Part shown: piece by piece, positions 33,293 through 41,589 of the stretch
How positions within the stretch are numbered: position 1 is the first letter of the stretch
How the letters are laid out: each line of letters opens with the position of its first letter
Source of the DNA: Flavobacterium defluvii
Lineage (GTDB): Bacteria; Bacteroidota; Bacteroidia; Flavobacteriales; Flavobacteriaceae
Assembly: GCF_900129555.1 (NCBI RefSeq)
Contig: NZ_FQWC01000007.1
Coordinates: 204,279 to 268,278, forward strand
Direction of reading: 5' to 3'
Length of the DNA stretch: 64,000 nucleotides
Notes under the pieces: generated by a model
Told to the model about the DNA's origin: nothing
Database searches by the model: none
Seen by the model: the letters and a program-made list of their open reading frames with translations, nothing else
Program-made: the position numbers and the translations under genes

Positions 33293-34360
33293 TTATACGG
33301 GATTTAATTCGGTTTCATAAAGAGATACAGTTTCTAATAATTCATTTTCATATTGGTAAATATCGTCTATTGATGCAATAGAAACTTTAGATTCTGTTTT
33401 GTTATTATTGAAAAGACTTAGGTATTTTTTACCTCCATTTAGATGAAGCCTGCACAAAGGTTTGCGATTATTATCATCTAAAAGAATTCCAAAATACGAT
33501 TGCGTATCGCGATAGACAATTCGGCTAACTGGAAGTTTTCGTCGCAAAATAGCAACAACGATACGATAACCGTCAAGTTCTTCTTCTGTGGTAATAATTT
33601 TATTATCATCTTCAACGGTTATAGTTTCTTCATCCTGCTGTTTAATAGTTTCTTTTGTAAGAGCAGCATTTAGGCGATCATTAATTTTGTCATTAATAAA
33701 TTGACTAACCGATTTTTGAACTAAATCTTTAAATTCGTCGACAACTTTTTCAGTCAATCTTCCCGTATATATTTTGCCTGCAAATAGTTTTGTAAAATCG
33801 TTTGACGGACTTTCTAATTCAGAACTAATCAGTTTTTTAATTTCTTTAATGTATTTTAATGAACTGGCATTGCTTACAATGTTGTCAACGTCGAAATTGG
33901 CTTTATGAAATTTGGCAATTTCGTTTATCGTATTTTCTTTTAGGTTGCAGATATCAAACTCTAAAAAAGGTTTTTCATCCATTTTATTCTGATCGTCCAA
34001 ATCAGTAAAAAACTGATAATGAATTCCGTTTGTTAAAAGAGCAAATCGGGTTTTTGTAACATGAAAATAACGGAATAATTGTGAATTATGAACCGTAAGT
34101 TTTTCTTTCCAGCTTTTGCATTCGACAATAATTATAGGTTCACCGTTTTGAAAAATGGCATAATCTACCTTTTCACCTTTCTTTAAACCAAGATCTGCTG
34201 TAAATTCTGGTACTACTTCTAACGGATTAAAAGCATCGTAGCCCAAAACATGGATAAACGGCAGTACAAAAGCGTGTTTTGTAGATTCTTCGGTTTCAAT
34301 TTTACTTTTCAGCTGATTTATTTTGTCAGCTAACGATTTTAGTTGAATATTCATTTCCAT
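33293..34360 (-). CDS. HSDR_N-type PD-(D/E)xK nuclease domain protein, orphan
   Basis: A protein of 355 residues. The N-terminal half is an HSDR_N_2-like restriction-endonuclease domain: FVLPFIHVLGYDAFNPLEVVPEF (31-53), Asp66 in KVDYAIF, Glu80 and Lys82 in IIIVECKSW, and Gln94 in QLFRYF, a complete PD-(D/E)xK site. The C-terminal part (about 250-355) carries a small beta domain, GYRIVVAILRRKLPVSRIVYRDTQSYFGILLDDNNRKPLCRLHL. There is no methylase, specificity or helicase gene nearby, so it is not a type I restriction system. Its promoter carries the motif shared with the five-gene cluster. Confidence 0.85.
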   Translation of the reverse strand: MEMNIQLKSLADKINQLKSKIETEESTKHAFVLPFIHVLGYDAFNPLEVVPEFTADLGLKKGEKVDYAIFQNGEPIIIVECKSWKEKLTVHNSQLFRYFHVTKTRFALLTNGIHYQFFTDLDDQNKMDEKPFLEFDICNLKENTINEIAKFHKANFDVDNIVSNASSLKYIKEIKKLISSELESPSNDFTKLFAGKIYTGRLTEKVVDEFKDLVQKSVSQFINDKINDRLNAALTKETIKQQDEETITVEDDNKIITTEEELDGYRIVVAILRRKLPVSRIVYRDTQSYFGILLDDNNRKPLCRLHLNGGKKYLSLFNNNKTESKVSIASIDDIYQYENELLETVSLYETELNPV

Positions 34361-34385
34361 TGGTCTATAATTTTAAATTAATATT

Positions 34386-34428
34386 CAAATGTAAAACCAA
34401 TAAAAATCAGTGTTTTATGGAAATCCGT
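34386..34428 (-). promoter_or_regulatory. Promoter with AyGGATTTCCrT motif, nuclease gene
   Basis: On the minus strand the -7 box is TACATTTG (34386-34393). The near-palindrome ACGGATTTCCAT lies at 34417-34428, 23 nt further upstream, centred at about -42 of the expected start. There is no -33 TTG. The block matches 41 of 49 positions in the promoter at 37668-37716. Confidence 0.72.
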
Positions 34429-34527
34429 AATGCGATAAAATTTTAAAAGAAGTTTTTTATGAGATAGATTTAAACAGAAAAAAGAGGACAATGAAATTCC
34501 TCTTTAAAAAAAATTAGGTTTTGCTTT

Positions 34528-35427
34528 TTATGCTTTTTCTAAAATAAAATCTTTGATAATTTTATCCATGTTCGAAGGCAGTTCTGCACTTTTAATTTCA
34601 AAATGACTGATTTTTATTTCCTTAAGCCATTTTGCCCAATAAGCCTTGATTACTTTTTCTTCATAAGGATTATTTTTGTCTGGATTAATGCCTAAAACCA
34701 GCACTTCAAGATTCGATAAATTAGTACCTGTTTTAACAAAACCAAAATTTTCGGTTGTAAATTTCTTTTCCCAGTCGTTTGTATTTAAACCATTTTGTTT
34801 AATTAATTGAGGCGTTAGATAGCTGGATAAATTACCATTTTTAAATTTTGTTCCGTCATAATACATATATCCGTCGGTTAAGATAACGAGGATATTTCTG
34901 AAGCCCTTCTCGACACATTGATCCTCTGCTTTGCTGTCGAAAAAATTCCAAATATCTGATCCAATATATTTATCGTCGTCAATTGCCGATTGATATATTT
35001 TTGATGTCTTCGCAGCATAAGTTTCATTTATGGAATTAAGCAATTTTTTTGACGCATTATTTTTGTCTACCGAAATTTTTAACTGATCTGCGATTGAATT
35101 AATTTCAGGGCTTTCTGGTTCAGGATTAAAAAATAACTGCATTTTATCATCAATCTGCCTCATTCTTTTTGACTTTAAATGTTGCGTAAAAGCTTCTGAA
35201 ACAGATTTAATGTATCCTAAATCTCTCTGATAAAACTCCATTGTTGGGTTTGGATTTTTTTTGAGACTTATACGGTCTGATAAATCAACCAAAATACTGA
35301 TATTGTAATTTTCTGAAACAGAGCTTTTAACATCAGTTTCTTTTTCTTCATTTTTAGAATCTTCTTTACATGAAAAAAATAGAATCAGCAGCAATGACAG
35401 TGAAATCTTAAGTAAAGTATTTTTCAT
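34528..35427 (-). CDS. Lipoprotein with a vWA-like domain
   Basis: A protein of 299 residues; SPII signal with lipobox FFSC (Cys20). ISILVDLSDRISL (44-56) resembles the first MIDAS strand (DxS) of von Willebrand A domains, GSDIWNFF and RNILVILTDGYMYY (about 176-189) the later TDG motif. The third residue of DxSxS is Asp here, so metal binding may differ. It is anchored to a membrane facing the periplasm or outside. It is last of a five-gene unit and begins 1 nt after the upstream membrane-protein gene's stop codon, so they are translationally coupled. Confidence 0.75.
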   Translation of the reverse strand: MKNTLLKISLSLLLILFFSCKEDSKNEEKETDVKSSVSENYNISILVDLSDRISLKKNPNPTMEFYQRDLGYIKSVSEAFTQHLKSKRMRQIDDKMQLFFNPEPESPEINSIADQLKISVDKNNASKKLLNSINETYAAKTSKIYQSAIDDDKYIGSDIWNFFDSKAEDQCVEKGFRNILVILTDGYMYYDGTKFKNGNLSSYLTPQLIKQNGLNTNDWEKKFTTENFGFVKTGTNLSNLEVLVLGINPDKNNPYEEKVIKAYWAKWLKEIKISHFEIKSAELPSNMDKIIKDFILEKA

Positions 35428-35428
35428 T

Positions 35429-36700
35429 TTAATTAATTTTAGAATATATCAATTGTTGAAAATCAGGATCAACTAAGTTTAATCTTCCTAAATGTTCTTC
35501 GGATAAATTTTCGCAGTTTTCCAGTAATTCTACTTTTTCTTTATGAGGTAAAGCTATTTCTGTATTTATGGCCTGAAACCATCCTTCTTTATATTGGTGA
35601 TGATAATGTAAATACTCTTTTACGGGAAAAACAAAACCATCAATTTTGGCTTGCAGCTCTGATATTTTCCCGTTTATAGTCACAATCTGCTCTTTAAAAC
35701 CATTTATTTTATTAATGTATTCTGATTTCAATTTTTCTAAATCGATCAGGTTTTCTTTTTTACCTCTTATAAAAGCTCTGATTTTATCAATGTTTTCAAA
35801 TTCTTTCATTACAAAATCAAAAACAAGTCCCCAGATAATATACACCACGAATCCGGCAAAAATTATCATCCAAAATTCAGCTTCTCCCAAAGCGATATTC
35901 AAATTGTAAGGTGCAGAATCTGTAGTTTTATTAAACTCATATATTTTTTTCTCGATTTGATAAGCCAGGAGGGCATCAAATAAAAAAGTGGTAATAAATA
36001 AAGCGGCCATTCTTAGTATATTTTTTATGCCTTTTCCTTTTTGTACCATGTGAATTACATAACCTAATCCCATAAATACAAACGGAATTGTTACAACCAA
36101 AACACCTTCGAGCCAGCTGGCTTTAAAAGAATTAGTTAAAGCGTCGGCATCAAAAATTGCAGCCGTTAAACTATCGTTTGCAAATTCCTTGAAAAAAGCA
36201 GAATACGATGCCGAAACATAAAAAACTAAAACATAAAGTGTAATAGGAAGAAGTAAAAATAAACCAATATAAAATTGGGCTTTTAAACCTTTACCATCTT
36301 CGATACCGTATTTGTCAGGATTGCGTTTTACTTCGATAATTTCGTTTTTTATCTGATCGATATTTTCATTGATATCCTGTTCTTTTTTTTCATAAATACC
36401 AATTGCTGCTTCAGATTTTTTAAGTTCAGTTCTGTTTTTTTCCTGTTCTTCGCGATACGGTTGTTTTAATCTGTCTTGCTCCATTTTTTGTTTTCGGCAT
36501 TGATCTTCAAAACTCATATATAAATTCTGGAGGCAGGCTTTTAAAACAATAGGTTTTCCGGTAGCTTTTACAGAAGCAGCAAATCCGCTTTGGTAATACG
36601 TAATTCTAATTTGTTCTCTGTCTTCTTCATTTTCTTCGAAAATTTTAAAAGAAGAACCTTCAGATTTTTTTAAACTAAATAATTGGGTAAGTGTTTTCAT
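35429..36700 (-). CDS. Four-helix coiled-coil membrane protein of unknown function
   Basis: A protein of 423 residues with no recognised family. A soluble N-terminal part (1-63) leads into a charged coiled coil (about 64-126). Four transmembrane helices follow at about 142-163, 198-219, 230-248 and 275-298, then a second coiled coil (about 300-354) and a C-terminal part with HYHHQYKEGW. Such layout suggests a scaffold or mechanosensory membrane protein. It is between the TerB-like gene (3 nt upstream) and the vWA-like lipoprotein gene. Confidence 0.72.
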   Translation of the reverse strand: MKTLTQLFSLKKSEGSSFKIFEENEEDREQIRITYYQSGFAASVKATGKPIVLKACLQNLYMSFEDQCRKQKMEQDRLKQPYREEQEKNRTELKKSEAAIGIYEKKEQDINENIDQIKNEIIEVKRNPDKYGIEDGKGLKAQFYIGLFLLLPITLYVLVFYVSASYSAFFKEFANDSLTAAIFDADALTNSFKASWLEGVLVVTIPFVFMGLGYVIHMVQKGKGIKNILRMAALFITTFLFDALLAYQIEKKIYEFNKTTDSAPYNLNIALGEAEFWMIIFAGFVVYIIWGLVFDFVMKEFENIDKIRAFIRGKKENLIDLEKLKSEYINKINGFKEQIVTINGKISELQAKIDGFVFPVKEYLHYHHQYKEGWFQAINTEIALPHKEKVELLENCENLSEEHLGRLNLVDPDFQQLIYSKIN

Positions 36701-36703
36701 AAC

Positions 36704-37099
36704 TTATGCGTTTAGTTGACTAATAATTTCTTCTTTTCCGATGTTTTTTTGAACACAATCAATCAGATAATCAGATAAATCGTTGATGTTTTCTTCCAGA
36801 AAATCAAATTTTCTGCAATACTTTCTCAGCATATTTAATTCGTCATCGGTAATTTTTCCATCGGCCCAAATAATTCTCGTAAGATCGTATAGATATTCAA
36901 TTTTTGTGTTTAAAGTTTCCGGAACAATAAATTCGGTATTAATTGGATTTAAGAAAAGCTTATCAAGTTCTTCTTTCGGAATTCCTCTTTCGTCTGCAAA
37001 ATGATACAGCATTTGAAGTTCTAAAACATCAAACTGATCATCAGATAATGCCATTTGATATAATCTTAAAAAATGACTTTTTACTTCTAGTGTTATCAT
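36704..37099 (-). CDS. TerB-like domain protein
   Basis: A protein of 131 residues, all-alpha. LSDDQFDVLELQMLYHFADERGI (18-40) and IIWADGKITDDELNMLRKYCRKF (about 76-98) are the two acidic helix-loop-helix halves typical of the TerB/DUF533 metal- or lipid-associated stress fold. TerB proteins occur in tellurite and phage-related stress clusters together with vWA and membrane proteins, which is the context here. It is 14 nt downstream of the YidD-like gene and 3 nt upstream of the membrane-protein gene. Confidence 0.8.
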   Translation of the reverse strand: MITLEVKSHFLRLYQMALSDDQFDVLELQMLYHFADERGIPKEELDKLFLNPINTEFIVPETLNTKIEYLYDLTRIIWADGKITDDELNMLRKYCRKFDFLEENINDLSDYLIDCVQKNIGKEEIISQLNA

Positions 37100-37112
37100 G
37101 GTTTTTGGTTAT

Positions 37113-37394
37113 TTATTTAATTAGTCTTTCAGCAATTTCTTCTCTATCAATTATTGTTTGCGATGGAAGAATCATTTGAATTTTATTATCAATTGGATTT
37201 TGAAAAATTGAAAAATTTCCCCTGCAATTTTTATATCGAAATTGAAATGCTTTTAATCCTTTAATAAATCCTTCTTTTTGGGTTGTCTCAAAAACATAAT
37301 GTGAACAGGATTTTTTAAAAATGCATTTTTTTCTTTTAGATTGAGGAATTAAAATCCAATACAATCGGATAATTAATAAGATTAAATATTTCAT
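37113..37394 (-). CDS. YidD-like membrane protein insertion factor homologue
   Basis: A protein of 93 residues. I chose the ATG at 37394 because MKYLILLIIRLYWILIPQSKR matches the N-terminal amphipathic helix of YidD and overlaps the upstream stop by 4 nt. The Cys-containing core KKCIFKKSCSHYVFETTQKEGFIKGLKAF (22-50) corresponds to CRFxPTCSxYxxEAIxxxGxxKG of YidD. The C-terminal extension (about 60-93) is unusual. YidD normally sits by rnpA and yidC; here it is in a putative stress cluster, so it is probably a specialised paralogue. Confidence 0.75.
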   Translation of the reverse strand: MKYLILLIIRLYWILIPQSKRKKCIFKKSCSHYVFETTQKEGFIKGLKAFQFRYKNCRGNFSIFQNPIDNKIQMILPSQTIIDREEIAERLIK

Positions 37395-37624
37395 TTTTTC
37401 TGAAAAACAACCATTTGACTGTTTGTTGTATAACCAGGTTTTGCCCCTAGTCCAAAACATCCACTATCCGGATGAACAAATGTTGATACACTTTCTAAAC
37501 GAACATATTCCCAGCCTTGATTAGTATAGTTTTTTATTAAACTCTCAAGTTGTTCAGCTACATGATTAGAAGTCCCTTTTTTAGGATCAATTGAAGCTAC
37601 GAATGGTACTACTTTGTATTCCAT
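37391..37624 (-). CDS. DUF4177-like small protein
   Basis: A protein of 77 residues. The pattern YKVVPF.. ..LESLIKNYTNQGWEYVRLESV...VVFQKK is like DUF4177 and related small single-domain proteins, in which strand-helix-strand elements end with a hydrophobic strand. There is no signal peptide. It is the first gene of the five-gene cluster, about 38 nt downstream of the predicted transcription start, and overlaps the YidD-like gene by 4 nt. Function unknown. Confidence 0.72.
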   Translation of the reverse strand: MEYKVVPFVASIDPKKGTSNHVAEQLESLIKNYTNQGWEYVRLESVSTFVHPDSGCFGLGAKPGYTTNSQMVVFQKK

Positions 37625-37667
37625 AATTTTTCTAAGGTTTTGATTAATATTAAATTGATTTACATTT

Positions 37668-37710
37668 CAAAAGTAAACCCAATCAAAACCAGTATTTTAC
37701 GGAAATCCAT
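37668..37710 (-). promoter_or_regulatory. Promoter with AyGGATTTCCrT motif, five-gene cluster
   Basis: Minus-strand -7 box TACTTTTG (37668-37675) and the near-palindrome ATGGATTTCCGT at 37699-37710, 23 nt upstream of the box and at about -42. The spacing and flanks are the same as at 34386-34428. No -33 TTG, which fits an activator-dependent promoter. Confidence 0.72.
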
Positions 37711-37781
37711 AATCCGTATTTTTTTAGGAAAAGAAATAAAAAAAAACCCTAAGGAGCTTTAAAAAATGAAGTGAAGAGAAT

Positions 37782-38768
37782 TTAAATAATTCCCATATCT
37801 TTTGTAATCGAAACCAAATGCACTGTATTATTGGCTTTAAAAAAGTCTTTGAGTTTAGCCAATCTTTTTTCAATTATAGATAAGCTTACATATTCCCCAT
37901 TTTGGTTTAGAAATTCTTTTATTTCTAATGAATTTTTTCCTTCGGCTAATAAATGAAGTATTTCGATGTCAGTTATATTATTAATACTGTCATAATTTTT
38001 AGGATCAAAAGATTCTGATATTGAAATAAGTTCTAATTCATTTTTACTTGGAATTGATTTTATTGATTCAAGATCATTAAAGTCTTTTAATGCTTCGGAT
38101 AATTTATTAAAAACTTTTATTTCGATCGTAGGATTTAATTGAATTAGGTCATTTTTTAGAATAGGATTTAAATACAATACATCTTTATTTTCTGTATAAT
38201 AATCTTGATCCTTTGAAATTATCCAAATGCGATTAATATTTTCAGCGATATTCAAAAGCATTTCCCAAGATAATTGATCTCCTAGAGGATCGCTTTTTTT
38301 CCCAGGTGGATTACCAATTTCTTTTCTTAGTCTTGCTTTGTTCAAATTATCAATTGAAGGTTTTCTAGATTTCTTGTATAATGACGATAATGCCTTAGAT
38401 ACATTATCTTCCGATGATGATACGTTTTGTAGTGTTTCATTTAAAATCTCTAGAAGCTTATTGTTAGATTCCTTAATTTGTATTTCTAACTCTTTTCTTG
38501 AATTATTCCATGAAATTAATTTTGATGAATGATCTTTATCCAGATGTTCTGGAAGTATTGTGTTAACTAGTGATACTTGTTTTGTATAATTATCAATTGA
38601 CTGTTTAAAAACATTTAGTTTGTTTCTATCAATTTCATATTTGAATTGTTCAGTAAAAAAGATTTTATCTTTAACTTCTATTATTGAATTCAATAGTTTT
38701 TTAAATTCAGGACGATTTGAATTGTAAAACCCTAAAAAAATATTTGCATCAATATATAATATATTCAT
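37782..38768 (-). CDS. PIN nuclease domain fused to a LuxR-like response-regulator output domain
   Basis: A protein of 328 residues. Residues 1-200 form a PIN domain: YIDANIF with Asp7, FFTEQFKYEIDR with Glu40/Glu45, KKSDPLGDQ with Asp160 and Asp164, and ISKDQD with Asp187, a full acidic site for RNA cleavage. Residues about 262-328 are homologous to the output domain of the response regulator encoded upstream (38814-39482), and the last 30 are almost identical. So the receiver domain has been replaced by PIN. The gene follows the regulator by 45 nt. It could bind the same DNA and may cleave RNA; both are inferred. Confidence 0.85.
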   Translation of the reverse strand: MNILYIDANIFLGFYNSNRPEFKKLLNSIIEVKDKIFFTEQFKYEIDRNKLNVFKQSIDNYTKQVSLVNTILPEHLDKDHSSKLISWNNSRKELEIQIKESNNKLLEILNETLQNVSSSEDNVSKALSSLYKKSRKPSIDNLNKARLRKEIGNPPGKKSDPLGDQLSWEMLLNIAENINRIWIISKDQDYYTENKDVLYLNPILKNDLIQLNPTIEIKVFNKLSEALKDFNDLESIKSIPSKNELELISISESFDPKNYDSINNITDIEILHLLAEGKNSLEIKEFLNQNGEYVSLSIIEKRLAKLKDFFKANNTVHLVSITKDMGII

Positions 38769-38813
38769 ATGATTACATTGTTTATAATTGTGTTTTTTAC
38801 GCTAAATGAAAAC

Positions 38814-39482
38814 TTAAATAATTCCCATATCTTTTGTAATTGAAACTAAATGGATAGTATTGTTGGCTTTAAAAAAGTCTTTGAGTTTAGCCAATCTTTT
38901 TTCTACGGCGCTTTTACTGTTGGGTTTAATATCTGAGCTTTTAAAAATCTCGATAATTTCATCCTGAGAAGTTCCGGCAGATAAATATTTCAGGATTTTA
39001 ATATCGACGTCGTCAATTTCGTAATTGTTTTTTTCTAGTAATGAAGGAGCAACTTCAGGGGAAATAAATTTTTGATCAGAAGTCGAAATTACATTAATCG
39101 CTTTTTTTAGTTCTACTATACTATTTCGGCTTTTTAATACAAAAGCGTCAATTTCAGCATTATCAAAAAGAGATTTAATACGAGGACTTTTGTCTTCGAT
39201 AGAGTAAGCAATGATTTTAATATTGGGCTGTATTTCTCTAACTTTTTGAATCAGCTCGTCGCCATTACTAATTTTTACTTCACGATGATCTTTTTTAAAC
39301 GAAAGATCACTAATTAATAAATCAAAAGGTTCATTATCCTGAATTGCTTTTCTTATTTTCAGAAAAGCATCGTCACAATATTTTGCGTGTTGAAAATTGA
39401 CAATGTTGAGATCTTTTAAAGTTTGTTCGACAGCTAAATTAAATTCTTCAAAATCTTCGGCAATAATTACTTTTTTAAACAT
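38814..39482 (-). CDS. Response regulator with LuxR-like output domain
   Basis: A protein of 222 residues. The receiver has the acidic pocket near residues 9-10 (IIAEDFEEF), the phosphorylatable Asp in DLLISDLSF (about 59), Ser in IIAYSIED and Lys in VLKSR. The C-terminal region DDVDIKILKYLSAGTSQDEIIEIF...SAVEKRLAKLKDFFKANNT is a helix-turn-helix of the LuxR/NarL type, as is usual in Flavobacterium. The stop codon of the kinase gene is 6 nt upstream, so they form a two-component pair. It is the best candidate for binding the shared AyGGATTTCCrT promoters. Confidence 0.9.
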   Translation of the reverse strand: MFKKVIIAEDFEEFNLAVEQTLKDLNIVNFQHAKYCDDAFLKIRKAIQDNEPFDLLISDLSFKKDHREVKISNGDELIQKVREIQPNIKIIAYSIEDKSPRIKSLFDNAEIDAFVLKSRNSIVELKKAINVISTSDQKFISPEVAPSLLEKNNYEIDDVDIKILKYLSAGTSQDEIIEIFKSSDIKPNSKSAVEKRLAKLKDFFKANNTIHLVSITKDMGII

Positions 39483-39488
39483 AAACTC

Positions 39489-41192
39489 TTATTTAGGCAT
39501 TGTTATTTTAGCTTTAAAACCTTTATCAGGTTCAGTTTCAAAAGTAATAGTTCCTTTTATAGCCAAAATACGGTTTTCCATATTTTGCAAACCATTTTTT
39601 ATAATTTTTGATTTATCACAGCCTTTTCCGTTATCTGAGTAGTTTATAAATAAGGCATTTGAGTTGCTTTCAAACTTTAAAACCACAACCGAAGCGTTAC
39701 TATGTTTTTTCATATTAACCATTAATTCATGCAGCACTCGCTGAATGGCTATCTTTTTTAAGTCTTCAACAGAATCCCAATTTACTTTTTCGATTCTGTT
39801 AATACTAACGTTAATTTCATTACTACTATAAGCAGAAAGCATTTCTTTTAAATTATTAAAATAATTTGGTCCGGTATCAATATCATTATTTTCTCTCGAA
39901 ATGCCTCTTACACGTGAATAAATATGATCTAGTTTTTGAACCAAAGTTTCCTTAGTGTTTTGAAATTCTAATGGTTGTGTCTGTGTAAAAGTTATGGTGT
40001 TAAAAACATCATTAGCCAATCCGTCATGAATATCTTTGGCAATTCTGGTTTCGGTTTCATAGGCTGTTTTTATTTCAACCAGCTTAGTTTTGTTTTTATA
40101 ATGTTTTCTCAAATAAGCCAGTAAAAAGAAAAGCGATATAATCCCGATTATATAGAAAATGTTTTGAAATCGGGCTCTCTGAAGCGATAATTCATTTTCA
40201 GCTCTTTCTAATCGAAGTTTTTGATTTTCGTCTTTTTCTTTTTTAGAATCGTATTTTATTTTGGCAAATTTGTTTTTATAGTTATTTCGAACTTTTATTA
40301 TGCTGTCGTTTATCGAAATATATTTTTGTCCGTATTGTATTCCGGCATCATTAGAAATTAAAAACGATAAAGCTCTCAAACGCTCGTCTACGCTATTAAA
40401 TTTAGTTGCGATTTCGTAAGCGTTCTTTGCATATTCATTTGATTTTTTAATATCGGTTTTTGCATAATATTCGGATAGATGGAAATAGCTTTCAATACTT
40501 CCGTATGAATCGTCAATTTGTTTTCTCAGCTTTAGACTTTCGGTCATTAATTGCAGTCCTTTTTCGTTTAAACCTTTTTTAAAATAAGTAAAACCAAGAT
40601 TGTCCATAACCCGGTATTTGCTTTTTAAAGAAGAGGTTTTATTATCGAATATATTTTTATTTAAGATAGATTCTAATATTTCAATTGCTTTATCATATTT
40701 ATTTTGTTTCATATAAACTACCGCAATATTATTTAAGGGAGATTGTCTAGAAATAGAATCACTAACATCTTTAATTGCCTGTTTATAATAGAAAATGGCA
40801 TCATCGTAGATAGAAAGTTCTTTATCTGCAATTCCGAAGAAATTATTAATTGCTGCACTGTAATTAATATCGTTTTTTACATAAGGTAATGCCTCGGTAA
40901 GTGTTTCTTTACTGCCATAATAGTCACCGTTTATTTGCTGGATTTGCGCCATTTGAACAAGATTAAAAGCAATGTTTCCACTGTCTTTAAACTTTTCAAA
41001 AGCTACTTTTGATTTGTTGAAATAATAAAACGAGCTGTCGTATTTGTTTTTTTGAAAATAAGAGATAGCTTCCTTTTGTAAGCTTGAAGCATAGTTTTTT
41101 ATTGGATTAACTTTATAAATAGTTGTGCTTTTTTCTTCACATGAAAGAAAAAAGAGAAGAATAAATAAAATAAAAATCGGGGATCGCAGCAT
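39489..41192 (-). CDS. TPR-containing sensor histidine kinase, NarX/LytS-like
   Basis: A protein of 567 residues. The lipobox LSC near residue 18 (FFLSCEEK) indicates a lipoprotein-type signal. A periplasmic TPR array follows (about 35-300), then one transmembrane helix (about 339-359), the dimerisation helix with His389 (RIAKDIHDGLAND) and an HATPase domain (SDNGKGCD...GLQNMENRI, GFKAKITMPK). This HisKA_3 layout pairs with NarL-type regulators, here the adjacent response regulator. The signal sensed by the TPR domain is unknown. A 64-residue lipoprotein gene lies 55 nt upstream. Confidence 0.9.
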   Translation of the reverse strand: MLRSPIFILFILLFFLSCEEKSTTIYKVNPIKNYASSLQKEAISYFQKNKYDSSFYYFNKSKVAFEKFKDSGNIAFNLVQMAQIQQINGDYYGSKETLTEALPYVKNDINYSAAINNFFGIADKELSIYDDAIFYYKQAIKDVSDSISRQSPLNNIAVVYMKQNKYDKAIEILESILNKNIFDNKTSSLKSKYRVMDNLGFTYFKKGLNEKGLQLMTESLKLRKQIDDSYGSIESYFHLSEYYAKTDIKKSNEYAKNAYEIATKFNSVDERLRALSFLISNDAGIQYGQKYISINDSIIKVRNNYKNKFAKIKYDSKKEKDENQKLRLERAENELSLQRARFQNIFYIIGIISLFFLLAYLRKHYKNKTKLVEIKTAYETETRIAKDIHDGLANDVFNTITFTQTQPLEFQNTKETLVQKLDHIYSRVRGISRENNDIDTGPNYFNNLKEMLSAYSSNEINVSINRIEKVNWDSVEDLKKIAIQRVLHELMVNMKKHSNASVVVLKFESNSNALFINYSDNGKGCDKSKIIKNGLQNMENRILAIKGTITFETEPDKGFKAKITMPK

Positions 41193-41247
41193 GATAGTTA
41201 CTTTCCCCGAATTTAGTAAATTAATAAAATTTACAAGTTTTTAATTA

Positions 41248-41442
41248 TTATTTTTTTGGTGGATTAATCGTAATAGGATCATCACCAGGTCCTGGAGGCG
41301 GATCACTCGCTTGTGTGTCATTAGGAATTACCTCTTTTTGTATTTCAGTTTTTTTAGCATCTGTTTCGAATTCGTCAGCAGTGCAAGAAAATAATGTAGT
41401 TGACAATAGCGCGCACGCTCCCAATAAATATAGAGTTTTCAT
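41248..41442 (-). CDS. Small Pro-rich lipoprotein next to the TPR kinase
   Basis: A protein of 64 residues. An SPII signal ends in LFSC (Cys20). The mature 45 residues are unstructured, with the tail DPPPGPGDDPITINPPKK. No family recognised. It is upstream of the kinase on the same strand, so it may be part of the same unit and could contribute to signal sensing or simply be a small surface lipoprotein. Confidence 0.65.
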   Translation of the reverse strand: MKTLYLLGACALLSTTLFSCTADEFETDAKKTEIQKEVIPNDTQASDPPPGPGDDPITINPPKK

Positions 41443-41480
41443 TTTTTTAATTGTTAAAAATTAGACAAAGGCGCTGCGGG

Positions 41481-41496
41481 CCGGAATTATTTCCGG
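41481..41496. promoter_or_regulatory. Inverted repeat CCGGAATTATTTCCGG
   Basis: A perfect 6-4-6 palindrome upstream of the small lipoprotein gene, about 40 nt from its start codon. It may be an operator. No clear -7 box for this gene is visible. Confidence 0.45.
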
Positions 41497-41589
41497 GTTT
41501 TTGGATTTTGCAACACCCAATTTTTTTGGGAAGTGAAGTGCGTAGAACAGTAAGATTTTTATTTATACTTCCCAGATAAACTCCGTCTT

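Noticed and set aside
33293..34360. Type I restriction-modification system
   Set aside because: No HsdM or HsdS gene and no helicase motif; only an HSDR_N-like nuclease domain.
36943..37179. Plus-strand ORF across the TerB-like gene
   Set aside because: It is antisense to the coherent, tightly spaced minus-strand genes and has no family.
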